Assembly: GCA_016794245.1 (NCBI GenBank)
Contig: JAEUKR010000056.1
Location: 32,669 to 96,668, forward strand
Source: Caedimonas sp.
GTDB taxonomy: Bacteria > Pseudomonadota > Alphaproteobacteria > Caedimonadales > Caedimonadaceae
Direction of reading: 5' to 3'
DNA length: 64,000 bases
Shown here: positions 36,782 to 45,919 of the stretch, one piece after another
Layout: each line of letters opens with the position of its first letter
Numbering within the stretch: position 1 is the first letter of the stretch
Program-made: the position numbers and the translations under genes
The notes under the pieces: generated by a model
Database searches by the model: none
The model's input: only the letters and a program-made list of their open reading frames with translations
What the model was told of the DNA's origin: nothing

Positions 36782-37685
36782 CAATAGATTCTTCATAAGG
36801 CTTGGTCACTTGAACGTATTCAAGGCGTGACCCGTCAATCATGGATTGAACAAAGATTTCATGAGGTCTTACTTCGATAACGCGACCGACGATAAAACCG
36901 GGCGGGAAGACTCCGCCCTGTCCTGAAGAAAAAACATATTCTCCCTTTTGTGCTGTCACTTGTTGCCGTTGAACAGTCGTAAAAGGAGAAGGAGAGACGT
37001 CTTTCTCTGTCGAGGAAAGCAAAGCCTTTTCGATGAATTTGATTTTCATCACGGAAGAATGATCGCCTGAAAGAATTCCTTGTATTCCAGACTTCTCAAG
37101 AACGACAGGGATGTGAGAATGGGCGTCTGTGATCAGAAGGACGCGACATGAAAACTTGCCAACTTCGATGACTCTTCCCAAAATCTGACGATCGAGAAGA
37201 ACGGCGCTTCGCAATTCAATCCCCGCTTTCTGCCCACCACTTAACAACAGATTATGTTGATAGGGCGAATTTACGCCGCCTATGATCCGAACGGAAATGA
37301 ATTCAGGCTCTATCTCATCGATCACCTTTAATTTTTCGCGCAAACGACGGTTTTCCGCCATCAGGGCGCGCGCGTGATGATCTCGTGCGCGCAAGGTAAG
37401 GTTTTCTGCTCTTAAGTGTTGATTTTGTTTGTAGACATCAAGATGCAAGATAATTGAAGCGACCAGGGCGCTTCCTGCTTCGGCTGGCCAACGGCATAAA
37501 CGACTGATAAGAGCCGTCGTCTCCAGAAGAAGGGTTTGACTTCTTTTTTGAAGTCGTGCATCCGCATAGATCGCGAAAGTCAGGAGAAAAGCCCCCATAT
37601 AGAAAATGCTCATTTTAAAGCGTGGCCATGCATTATTGAGGGTCGGCGCTCGCTTTACAGCTGAAAGGATCATCCAGGGTTTCAT
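36774..37685 (-). CDS. mreC: Rod shape-determining protein MreC
   Basis: Bitopic periplasmic scaffold, 303 residues: cytosolic basic tail, membrane segment FYMGAFLLTFAIYAD, coiled coil around residues 75-115 (NQHLRAENLTLRARDHHARA), then a beta-rich domain with NSPYQHNLLLSGGQKAGIE and VFSSGQGGVFPPGFIVG. Shine-Dalgarno AGGAAT precedes the ATG. Follows mreB by 27 bases. Confidence 0.93.
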   Translation of the reverse strand: MKPWMILSAVKRAPTLNNAWPRFKMSIFYMGAFLLTFAIYADARLQKRSQTLLLETTALISRLCRWPAEAGSALVASIILHLDVYKQNQHLRAENLTLRARDHHARALMAENRRLREKLKVIDEIEPEFISVRIIGGVNSPYQHNLLLSGGQKAGIELRSAVLLDRQILGRVIEVGKFSCRVLLITDAHSHIPVVLEKSGIQGILSGDHSSVMKIKFIEKALLSSTEKDVSPSPFTTVQRQQVTAQKGEYVFSSGQGGVFPPGFIVGRVIEVRPHEIFVQSMIDGSRLEYVQVTKPYEESIDD

Positions 37686-37712
37686 CAGGAATTCCTAACT
37701 TCTGATCTTTAT

Positions 37713-38762
<1,050 letters not shown>

Positions 38763-38843
38763 TTATAAAGTTATTGTAAAATATCTGTTGAAAATTTCTT
38801 TCACAGAACCTGAAAAATAAATGCATACGGCACGTATCACATC

Positions 38844-39788
38844 CTAGTAATCAAATTCTTTTAGCACTGATTGAGCATATCGAAAAGTATCTTTGCTATA
38901 AAAATCATTGATGCGGTGAGGGGTCGCCAGTTGATGACGAAACCAGGTTTGTTGACGTTTAATATAAAAACGCGTTAATTTCTTTGCTTTTTTCAAAGCG
39001 ACGTCCAATGGAATCAATCCCTCCAGGTAATCTGCCAATTGTTGTGCCCCCAGGGCTTTAAAAACAGAAGTCGTTCGCGCTATTTTCTTGTCAAGCAAAG
39101 CCCTGACTTCCGTTAAAGCGCCTTGCCGAACCATTTGATCAAGTCTTGAATCCGCCTTTTTTATCAGGCCTTCGCGAGGGGGATCAAGGTATAGGGTTAC
39201 AAAATGATACCTTGACGCATGTTTGATTTTTGGATGCGCCTGCCATGAGGAAAGAGATTTGCCTGTTGCGTGATAAACTTCCCAGGTTCTTATCAAGCGT
39301 TGTTGATCCTGAATCTTCAAACGTTTCGCCATATCGGGATCAAATGCTGAAATTTCCTTGTAAAAATTTTCCAGCCCTACTTCTCCGCATCGTTTAATGG
39401 CGTTTTCGCGTATGTCCTGAGGAACAGGGGGGATAGGCGAAAGACCTTCCATAAGTGACTTTAAATAAAAGCCCGTTCCTCCTACGATAATCGGCAAGGC
39501 TTTGTTTTCACGGCAGTCTTCTAATACTTTCAGAACCATTTCGCACCACAAGGCGGCGGTGCAACTCTTTTCTCCCGCCATGACGCCATACAGACAGTGC
39601 TTCGCTTTTTGCAAATCATCAGGGCCTGGTTGCGCGCTGAGGACAGGAAGCTCTTGATAGAGTTGAATGCTATCCGCATTAATGACAACGCCATTATAGG
39701 CTTGAGCCAGCTCAAGGGCAAGACATGATTTGCCCGAAGCCGTAGGGCCTGCGATAACAAGAGCCAACGCATTTTGAAAGATTGTCAT
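38844..39788 (-). CDS. miaA: tRNA dimethylallyltransferase
   Basis: Adds dimethylallyl to A37 of tRNAs reading UNN codons. P-loop GPTASGKS (residues 14-21), catalytic Asp in NADSIQLYQELPVLSAQP, GGTGFYLKSLMEG, and the C-terminal RFYIKRQQTWFRHQ are diagnostic. 314 residues. On the same strand as mreB, 90 bases upstream of it, so it may share the transcript. Confidence 0.94.
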   Translation of the reverse strand: MTIFQNALALVIAGPTASGKSCLALELAQAYNGVVINADSIQLYQELPVLSAQPGPDDLQKAKHCLYGVMAGEKSCTAALWCEMVLKVLEDCRENKALPIIVGGTGFYLKSLMEGLSPIPPVPQDIRENAIKRCGEVGLENFYKEISAFDPDMAKRLKIQDQQRLIRTWEVYHATGKSLSSWQAHPKIKHASRYHFVTLYLDPPREGLIKKADSRLDQMVRQGALTEVRALLDKKIARTTSVFKALGAQQLADYLEGLIPLDVALKKAKKLTRFYIKRQQTWFRHQLATPHRINDFYSKDTFRYAQSVLKEFDY

Positions 39789-39814
39789 TTATAAAAACTT
39801 GCCTTATAACTACG

Positions 39815-39955
39815 CTGTACCGTTCGCCTTTCAGAATCTGGAGTCGTCGGATATCACGATTCATCCCGCTTAGATTTTTTTATGGATGCTGTGCGGGGAT
39901 CGACGCTTATCCGTTGCGCCCAATCCTGAATCCTTTGGACATGCAACCTACAGGA
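39815..39955. repeat. Degenerate intergenic repeat upstream of the GT39 gene
   Basis: Contains CCTTTCAGAATCTGGAGTCG and CAATCCTGAATCCTTTGGAC then AT (39921-39942), a variant of the module at 17627 and 27831. It lies between divergent miaA and the glycosyltransferase gene and ends about 10 bases before the chosen start codon. Confidence 0.45.
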
Positions 39956-39966
39956 TTTGTGCCTTA

Positions 39967-41622
39967 ATGAGAAATTATATCTCAAAAGTGTCGCTACTTG
40001 ACAGCGTTCTCTTTCTGTTTATTTTTTTCCTTTATTATTATGGGCTTGGCAGTTACGGCCTTTTGAATAACAATGAGGGGCTTTATGCTGAGATTCCTCG
40101 TGAAATGGTCGAGACCGGGCAGTACGTCATCCCGTATTTAAATGGGGTGCCCTATATTGAAAAGCCGCCTCTCCTTTATTGGTTGATCGCGTTTGGCTAC
40201 ACCATAGGCGGCGTGTCAGAGACGACTGCTCGGCTTGTTCCCGCCACCGCGGGCGTTGCCATAAATGTACTTACTTATTTTTTTGCGCGAACGACGATTT
40301 CTCTGCAGGTGGCGCGCCTTGGCGTGTTGATCCTTTCCACGATGGGGGGACTTGTCGTTTTCTCACGAATGGTCTTTTTTGATGTTTTGTTGACTCTTTT
40401 TTTGACGGGTTCCCTTTTCCTTTTTTTTAGATGGCATCAAACGCATCAAAAAATGCATTTGCGGCTTTTTTATGTTGTTCTGGCTTTTGCTGTGATGACC
40501 AAGGGATTGGTTGCTTTAGGGTTGACAGTGCTGGTTAGTGTTGTCTTTCTGTTCGTCACCAAAAACGACAGGGGAGGGAGGATTAGAGAATTTTTGGATC
40601 CCTGGGGAATGATCTTTTTCCTGGCGCTTGTGATGCCGTGGCATGTGGCGGCTGGTTTCCAGGAAAAACAATTCACCTGGTTTTATTTTATCAACGAACA
40701 TTTCCTGAGATTCCTGGGCCTTCGCATTCCCAAAGATTACTATTATGGTCCGTTGTACTATTATTTACCTCGTCTTTTCCTGACGATGTTGCCATGGAGT
40801 TTTATGCTCCCGCTGATTTTTAAAAAAAGTTCTTCTGATAAACCGTTGATAACTTTTTTATGGGTCTGGATCCTGGTTTTTTTCAGTTTCTTTAGTCTTT
40901 CCCAGGCGAAAGCAAATTATTATCTCGTCACAATATTCCCGGCCCTGGCGTTGCTTCTGGCCATTAAATTAGCTGCGTTCTCTCGAATAAAAAGGATAAA
41001 ACAGGCGCGCCAGATTGGCGCTGTATTTTTAACTTTTGTCTTGCCTTGTGTGGGCTTGCTGGCGATCTGTGTGCGGTCGTCCTTACCGCTTGAGGTTCAA
41101 CCCCTCGTGACGGTATTGCCTGTGGGGTTCTTTTGGGGCTGGCTTGGATGTTCCATAGGAATAATGGCAATTTGCGCAAGATTTTTCAAACGCTTGCCTT
41201 TTTGGCCCGAAGTCTTGATCGCGCTTCAAATGCCTTTTTTGTTGATCTGTAGCCTGGTGATGGCCCAGCGGACAGAGCCGCTCTTTTCAGCGCGAAAGTT
41301 TATGCAGGAGATTCCCTGTGAGGCTTCGTCCATCGTGCTTTATCGGGATTTTGAAAAGATTTCTTCCGTTCGATTTTATGCACGCCGTCATTTGCCTCTT
41401 GTGAATAGCCTGAGTAATGACTTGCATTTTGGCCTTCATACCTCTCAGGGATCCTCTCTTGATCTTTCGCCTGAGAAGTTCCAGCGGCTTTTATCTCAAC
41501 AAGAGGTGTGTGTTATTGTTTTTCATGAACAGAAAACGAATTTTGAGAAAACTTATCCTGATGCTCGTTTAATCCATCAGAAAGAACGAATTTATCTTTA
41601 CAAGATTACCGCGACGAAATGA
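39967..41622 (+). CDS. Glycosyltransferase family 39 (ArnT/PMT-like) membrane protein
   Basis: 551 residues with about eleven membrane segments in the N-terminal two thirds. The acidic first-loop motif is NNNEGLYAEIPREMVETGQY, followed by YIEKPPLLYWLIAFGYTIGG, the lipid-linked sugar acceptor signature of ArnT-like enzymes, and FLRIPKDYYYGPLYYYLPRL-like segments later. It should transfer a sugar from undecaprenyl phosphate to lipid A or another periplasmic acceptor; the sugar is unknown. The ATG at 39967 is preferred, because an ATG at 39886 would translate the repeat. Confidence 0.85.
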   Translation: MRNYISKVSLLDSVLFLFIFFLYYYGLGSYGLLNNNEGLYAEIPREMVETGQYVIPYLNGVPYIEKPPLLYWLIAFGYTIGGVSETTARLVPATAGVAINVLTYFFARTTISLQVARLGVLILSTMGGLVVFSRMVFFDVLLTLFLTGSLFLFFRWHQTHQKMHLRLFYVVLAFAVMTKGLVALGLTVLVSVVFLFVTKNDRGGRIREFLDPWGMIFFLALVMPWHVAAGFQEKQFTWFYFINEHFLRFLGLRIPKDYYYGPLYYYLPRLFLTMLPWSFMLPLIFKKSSSDKPLITFLWVWILVFFSFFSLSQAKANYYLVTIFPALALLLAIKLAAFSRIKRIKQARQIGAVFLTFVLPCVGLLAICVRSSLPLEVQPLVTVLPVGFFWGWLGCSIGIMAICARFFKRLPFWPEVLIALQMPFLLICSLVMAQRTEPLFSARKFMQEIPCEASSIVLYRDFEKISSVRFYARRHLPLVNSLSNDLHFGLHTSQGSSLDLSPEKFQRLLSQQEVCVIVFHEQKTNFEKTYPDARLIHQKERIYLYKITATK

Positions 41623-42293
41623 CTGGATAATATAGCTGAGCCTGGTCATTTGATTGAAGCAATCAAAGGAATCTATTGGATTAACGGCATGGAAAAACAC
41701 TTTCCTTGATGGTAAGGAGCCAGATCATGAGGCGCCTTATCGGAAAAAGGCGGTAATATCCCGGGTTGATTTTCATAGCTTCAGGATGTCCTTTGCCACA
41801 AATATGCTTGTTTAAACAAATGACATGATCACTTGAAGCATGTACAAAATGAAAAACGTCCTGATGAACTTGACGGATAAAATAATCTTGAGAAAAACAT
41901 CATTTATGGAAAACATTTTTTCGTTAGAGTCGCTCAATACCTCATCCATTCCTGTCACAATGGTCTCCTCAATGCTGTCGCCTATCCCTTGGATAGAAGT
42001 CAATTAAGAGGCAACAAACCTTAGAATATATCAAGCTCAACGATTATCTTTTTTTATCAGATGCTTTTACAGTTTAACTATTTTCTATGAGAAAGGCTAT
42101 CGACAATGAGGATTTTATATTATATAAATATTATCAGAGTGCGTCGGTATTGTGTAGAAATCGCCGAATCACTTTAAAATATCGATTAAAAAGTCAAGAA
42201 TAAAAACTAACTTAGACAACAAAGTTTCTGTTCCAGGCTGATTTATCGAGTTAAACTGAATAGATTTAAAAAAACGAAACACGGAGGATAGAA
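41623..42293. other. 671-base AT-rich spacer with no supported gene
   Basis: Both strands carry only short ORFs without ribosome sites. The longest, a 63-codon TTG-started frame at 41812-42003 on the minus strand, has a hydrophobic end but no Shine-Dalgarno. A GCTTCAGGATGTCC string at 41779-41792 faintly recalls the repeat module in reverse. The promoter of the following secreted-protein gene is presumably near the 3' end of this spacer. Confidence 0.4.
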
Positions 42294-42956
42294 ATGACTT
42301 TAGTAAAAACAGGGTTGACGTTGTTGGTCGGTATGACAGTTCTGAGTGCCCCAACTCATGCGACGAATGCTCAACTAAATGATCTGATTGATGTTACCTC
42401 ATTACCCTCAAAACCCGCGCAAAAAAGCACGCCTATGGGAAATCTTAATCTAACAATACAAAATATTAACGAAAGTGGCGTAACATTAGGGTCTGCAATT
42501 GCTGGAATAGACCAGGATTTGGGTGGTTTAGCTGTAGAAACAACTGCTACGAAAGTTGCTTCCATTCAGAACCTTCTGCATCCGAGAGCTCCCTCAATAA
42601 AGGAGGGTGTCATAAGTATTAACAATAGATTAGGTAGTGAAGAGCCAGATACTATTGGCAAAGTAAAGGAGCTTCAAAGTGTAGTAAAAGATCAGAATAC
42701 TAGTTTGAAACAATCTCTCAAGGCCGTTAACAAATCCTTGGGTAGTTCGGGAATAACAATTACAGACAAAGTAACACGTATTAAAAGTTTGTCTAATGGT
42801 TCTCAAGTAGCGTTGTATACCGATATCAACGATAAGGTTACACGTCTTAATACTTGGATTGCTGCAAAGATTACAGCCGGGACTCCAATTACATTTGCCG
42901 GTCCTGCACCCGCTGCAAACCTTGAAGCCCTCATCGCGTATCTTCAAACCCACTAA
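42294..42956 (+). CDS. Secreted protein with about 36-residue internal repeats
   Basis: 220 residues, CGGAGG ahead of the ATG. Signal peptide VKTGLTLLVGMTVLSAPTHA with AHA-type cleavage. The mature part consists of degenerate units of the form S-L-x3-L-x2-I/V-N-x2-LGS-x4-TI-x2-KV-x2-I-x-SL, best seen at about 98-133 (IKEGVISINNRLGSEEPDTI) and 134-170 (LKQSLKAVNKSLGSSGITIT), with a weaker first unit at 46-95. The pattern suggests stacked short helices, possibly a coiled-coil stalk. No cysteine. Two hairpins follow the stop. I do not recognise the family; a secreted or surface role is inferred. Confidence 0.7.
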   Translation: MTLVKTGLTLLVGMTVLSAPTHATNAQLNDLIDVTSLPSKPAQKSTPMGNLNLTIQNINESGVTLGSAIAGIDQDLGGLAVETTATKVASIQNLLHPRAPSIKEGVISINNRLGSEEPDTIGKVKELQSVVKDQNTSLKQSLKAVNKSLGSSGITITDKVTRIKSLSNGSQVALYTDINDKVTRLNTWIAAKITAGTPITFAGPAPAANLEALIAYLQTH

Positions 42957-42962
42957 AATAAA

Positions 42963-42982
42963 AGAGTTTAGCGTTAAACTCT
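42963..42982 (+). terminator. Hairpin after the repeat-protein gene
   Basis: Perfect 8-base stem AGAGTTTA/TAAACTCT with loop GCGT, seven bases after the stop codon. No T-run follows, so it may protect the 3' end rather than terminate. Confidence 0.4.
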
Positions 42983-42997
42983 GATCTGGAGATATAT

Positions 42998-43026
42998 AAA
43001 GTCCCGCTGTCAAGCAGCGGGACTTT
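42998..43026 (+). terminator. Strong terminator-like hairpin
   Basis: Perfect 12-base stem AAAGTCCCGCTG/CAGCGGGACTTT with a 5-base loop (TCAAG). The arm ends in TTT and the stem begins with AAA, so it could act on both strands. Confidence 0.65.
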
Positions 43027-43112
43027 AACAATATCAGGAATCTTTCCGCGAGACACGAGAATATAAAGCCCTCATCATCCAATTTGCGTATATCAAGGAA
43101 ACGGCGAATGAA

Positions 43113-43153
43113 CTCTGATAGTCTCAAGGATTAGTGTTTTCTAAGTTTAAACA
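43113..43153 (+). promoter_or_regulatory. 41-base motif shared with the LRR gene upstream region (copy 1)
   Basis: Begins CTCTGATAGTCTCAA and ends CTAAGTTTAAACA. The second copy at 45770-45810 has the same length with no gap, about 15 of the first 16 positions and most of the last 14 shared. The end lies 115 bases before the F-box gene start. It has no tRNA or repeat-family resemblance, so a regulatory site is the simplest reading. Confidence 0.45.
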
Positions 43154-43268
43154 ACCCTCCTTGTTTACTTTACAATCTCGTCTCTTTCTCTTAAAGTTTG
43201 TAAGTTGCTACCGAAAAATAGATAAGGTCTTATATACATTGTAAAAAAACTTTGAAAGGATAACCTTT

Positions 43269-43832
43269 TTGGATGTCACTTTTCAAAGTCTTGGGTTCAA
43301 ATTGATGATAAGTCTTTTTTATAGTTTTCTCATTTTACTTTTAGCAGGGACTGCTTCTTCTGGCAGCGAACTTTTCTTTTATGATGACGTTAATATGAAA
43401 AGATCATTTGTTTATGTCTTTGAACTGCCTGATGAGGAAGAAGGTCAAACTTATGAGAAAACGAAGAGCTTTTTGATAGATCTTCCCAAGGAAATAAACA
43501 TTCGTATGGCTTCTTTCCTGGATAATCATTCTCTTTTGAAACTATCTTACAGTTCTAAAAGTCTTAGTTATTTAAGGAGCAATGATTTTTTGAACGCGCG
43601 AATTCCCCCTAAAATGTTGAGCTTTTTCCCTAAAAACACCCCTACGTTTAATATTATATCGGCTAACTTGTACTATTTCTATGGACTTAAAAGAGGCAAC
43701 AAGCGATTTATCAAGAAAGCAGCCAAACTAGGCTATAAAGAAGCCCTAAAAAATCAACAACAAAGAAAGCAAGAGTCTATTATCCTTTTGAGAAACGCCC
43801 CGCAGGTCTTTTTTAAATGTAGACAGAATTGA
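43269..43832 (+). CDS. Secreted protein with F-box-like motif and Sel1-like tail (candidate host effector)
   Basis: 187 residues. The start is TTG at 43269 with AAAGGA eight bases ahead (ATG at 43305 is the alternative). A signal peptide or anchor spans residues 13-31 (ISLFYSFLILLLAGTASSG). Residues about 72-115 match the F-box consensus: LPKEI, then MASFLDNHSLLKLSYSSKSL and YLRSNDFL, i.e. LPxE, I/M-x3-L, LxxLxxxSK and xxL spacing. Residues about 138-166 (NLYYFYGLKRG and FIKKAAKLGYKEAL) look like a Sel1-type helix pair. F-boxes are eukaryotic SKP1-binding modules; in bacteria they occur in secreted effectors that redirect host ubiquitin ligases. The reading is by motif only. Confidence 0.7.
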   Translation: MDVTFQSLGFKLMISLFYSFLILLLAGTASSGSELFFYDDVNMKRSFVYVFELPDEEEGQTYEKTKSFLIDLPKEINIRMASFLDNHSLLKLSYSSKSLSYLRSNDFLNARIPPKMLSFFPKNTPTFNIISANLYYFYGLKRGNKRFIKKAAKLGYKEALKNQQQRKQESIILLRNAPQVFFKCRQN

Positions 43833-43977
43833 TCGCGTCAGACGCCCTCTCAATAAACTGCTGAGGGTTGTTGCTTAAAGTCGTCAAGACGGCGGCGCTC
43901 AATTATAAAACGCACGATTGTTTGACGGGTCAGATGCGTTTTGGGATAGAAATTAGAAAAAACTCAAGAAAAGACCT

Positions 43978-44352
43978 GGAAGTCTATAAGCCGGGTTCTG
44001 TCCTGATACTATCAGGGATGACCATTCCTCTGGAGCCACTGTTACCAGCGGCTTCACGCGACCTACCCGAATGACGATGTGAAAACGCATCTGCTGGATG
44101 AGCCAGCGCGCCATTCCTATTTGGTCTTGCTCCAGGTGGGGTTTGCCCTGCCACACTTGTTGCCAAGTATGCGGTGCGCTCTTACCGCACCATTTCACCC
44201 TTACCGACCTGAAAAAATGATCGGCGGTATATTTTCTGTGGCACTTTCCCTAAGGTTGCCCTCGCCGGGGATTACCCGGCACCTCGTTTTCATAGAGCCC
44301 GGACTTTCCTCCAGCAAAGATGTTCATCCCTGCCAGCGGTCATCCGACTTCC
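43978..44352 (-). ncRNA. rnpB: RNase P RNA (bacterial type A)
   Basis: Catalytic RNA that matures tRNA 5' ends. On the minus strand the 5' end GGAAGTC (44352-44346) pairs with the 3' end GACTTCC (43984-43978) as helix P1. Conserved core elements are GAGGAAAGTCCGGGCTC near 44300, GGCGAGGGCAACCTTAGGG then AAAGTGCCACAGAAA near 44235-44275, and CAGAACCCGGCTTATAGACT at the 3' end. Total about 375 nt. ORFs predicted across it on both strands are artefacts. Confidence 0.95.
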
Positions 44353-44362
44353 AGGCAAATAA

Positions 44363-44391
44363 ACCATATACGCTTGAATTTAATTTTGCAA
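44363..44391 (-). promoter_or_regulatory. Promoter of rnpB
   Basis: Minus-strand -35 TTGCAA (44391-44386), 17-base spacer, -10 TATGGT (44368-44363), placing the start within a few bases of the mature RNase P RNA 5' end at 44352. Confidence 0.55.
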
Positions 44392-44396
44392 ATCCT

Positions 44397-44555
44397 TAAT
44401 AATATACCCAAAAGGATTGCGCACCAGGGGAGGGTGACTAATGCGCGGCGAGTCCCGCGCAGCATGAAATCAGAATGTGAGCAGGACAAAGCCGGACGTC
44501 CAACGCCCCCACAGCCTAAAAGACGAAAGGGATACAAAGACTATTCCTTTCAATT
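44397..44555. repeat. Intergenic repeat with inverted ends
   Basis: Left end ATACCCAAAAGGATTGCG is the reverse complement of the CGCAATCCTTTTGGGTAT-type module, and the right end AGCCTAAAAGACGAAAGGG then ATAC (44512-44535) is the direct module. The interior holds ATGCGCGGCGAGTCCCGCGC, also found inverted near 27601-27625. It lies between divergent/convergent rnpB and sspB. Confidence 0.55.
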
Positions 44556-44573
44556 TAATAATTATGTACGCGA

Positions 44574-45050
44574 CTATTTCTTTCGGAATGCATCCAGAGC
44601 AACAATTTTTGCTGCCATGGAACCGGGTGTTGGCTCTTCATGTTCATCTTTATCTTTAGTCTTTACTCGCCCTTTTTTCTCCATAACGGGAGGTTGCGTC
44701 GGAACAAATTGAAGGCCAAATTTTACGGACGGATCAAGAAAACTGATGAGAGATCCAAAAGGCACAACAATCTTTTCAGGGCTCTCATTGAAACTAAGCG
44801 TTACTTCAAACTTGTGCTGATCCACTTTAAGATCCCAAAACTGATGCTGAAGCACAACGGTGATTTCTTTGGGATGTTTTACCCGCAAATCTTCAGGCAT
44901 GATCACGTCAGGACGGTCCGTCTGGAATGTTAAATAAAAATGATGAGATCCCGTGAGTCCGTCTTTACTGACGCGGTCAAGGACATCGCGTACGACTCCT
45001 CGTAATGCATCTTGAACGATCTCATCATAACTGAAACCTTTTACTGTCAC
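44574..45050 (-). CDS. sspB: ClpXP adaptor protein SspB (alphaproteobacterial type)
   Basis: 158 residues, GTG start with AAAGGGA ahead. It tethers ssrA-tagged proteins to ClpXP. The substrate-binding fold is seen in LTGSHHFYLTFQTDRPDVIM, IMPEDLRVKHPKEITVVLQH, and the conserved KFEVTLSFNESPEKIVVPFG. A basic/acidic linker (KKGRVKTKDKDEHEEPTPGS) leads to a short C-terminal ClpX-docking helix AKIVALDAFRKK. It sits next to the ssrA gene, whose product it helps destroy, on the same strand. Confidence 0.92.
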   Translation of the reverse strand: MTVKGFSYDEIVQDALRGVVRDVLDRVSKDGLTGSHHFYLTFQTDRPDVIMPEDLRVKHPKEITVVLQHQFWDLKVDQHKFEVTLSFNESPEKIVVPFGSLISFLDPSVKFGLQFVPTQPPVMEKKGRVKTKDKDEHEEPTPGSMAAKIVALDAFRKK

Positions 45051-45177
45051 TGTCTCGATATCCCTTTATTTCGCATGATTGTTTACCTGATTCACCTACA
45101 TTTATAAGACATAACTCTTACAAAAAAATTAATCACAAATATCTTCTTTGCCATCATTGAAAGGTATTTGAAAATCT

Positions 45178-45528
45178 GCGAGGGGCTTCTGTTGCCCGGT
45201 GCCCCTCTAACCGCGCTTATGATACGTCAGGCAGCGGCAGCAGTCGCGCCGATAATCCTGACATTGTCATTTGCGGCAAACGAATTATTGTTTGCACTTA
45301 TGTTTATAGCCCTATAACGACGGAACAATGCCGAGCGAAAACCAAACCTTTCAATGCACGTCGATCCTGTTTCGCCCCCATAGAAGTTAAGAGATCAAAG
45401 AGAGAAAAATCTGATGTTTTTCACAACTTTTAAAATTTAAATTTTTGGTGGAGGCGCCGGGTACCGCCCCCGGGTCCGTTTCACCTATTGCGTAAGGTGT
45501 TTATCGCCATAGCCAACCGAAGCTGACA
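45178..45528 (-). ncRNA. ssrA: Circularly permuted two-piece tmRNA
   Basis: Rescues stalled ribosomes. On the minus strand the acceptor piece comes first and ends CGGCGCCTCCACCA (3' end 45446). A spacer of about 66 bases follows, and the coding piece begins GGGGGCGAAACAGGATCGAC at 45379. GGGGGCG pairs with CGCCTCC with a G-U third pair, the alanine identity. The tag frame ends AAND-NVRIIGATAAAA and a stop at 45227, extended upstream as ANNNSF if resumption is earlier. A GAGGGGC/GCCCCTC hairpin (45180-45207) closes the coding piece. -10 TATAGT is at 45538-45533. The outer limits are approximate. Confidence 0.9.
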
Positions 45529-45769
45529 TCACACTATACCAAGGATTTAGAGTAAAGGGAAGCCTTTCAAATCTTTTAAGGCAAGGCGCTCTTGACGAAT
45601 CTCGAAATCCAAAGACGCCACATCGTGAAAGTTGATGAAGATGCTATGTCATATTTTTAGTTTCTCGATTTCCATATTATTTTGTTTTAAGCTTTTTAAA
45701 AGGAATTCGTATTATATAAAGAAAAAGAAGGACGACCATTGAATCAGCTCACACCATAAAATCGGAAAC

Positions 45770-45810
45770 CTCTGATAATCTCAAAAGTTTATCTTTTCCT
45801 AGCTTAAACA
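45770..45810 (+). promoter_or_regulatory. 41-base motif shared with the F-box gene upstream region (copy 2)
   Basis: Begins CTCTGATAATCTCAA and ends CTAGCTTAAACA. It ends 109 bases before the LRR gene ATG, versus 115 bases for copy 1 before the F-box gene. The rest of 45529-45919 is AT-rich spacer with no gene seen. Confidence 0.45.
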
Positions 45811-45919
45811 CCTTAGAATATCTGGAAGATGGTTTCAAATAAAAAGGTTAAAGGTTATTAAAGGTCTCCGAATTGATATATTTTGAACAATAATAAATAA
45901 ATATTTTCAGGGTTTTATT

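Noticed and set aside
41812-42003. 63-codon minus-strand ORF with hydrophobic end
   Set aside because: TTG start without a Shine-Dalgarno, no signal-peptide order, no neighbour coupling; treated as spacer.
43868-44399. ORFs on both strands (e.g. 43868-44074, 44079-44399, 43953-44198)
   Set aside because: They lie inside the RNase P RNA, whose conserved core and P1 pairing explain the sequence.
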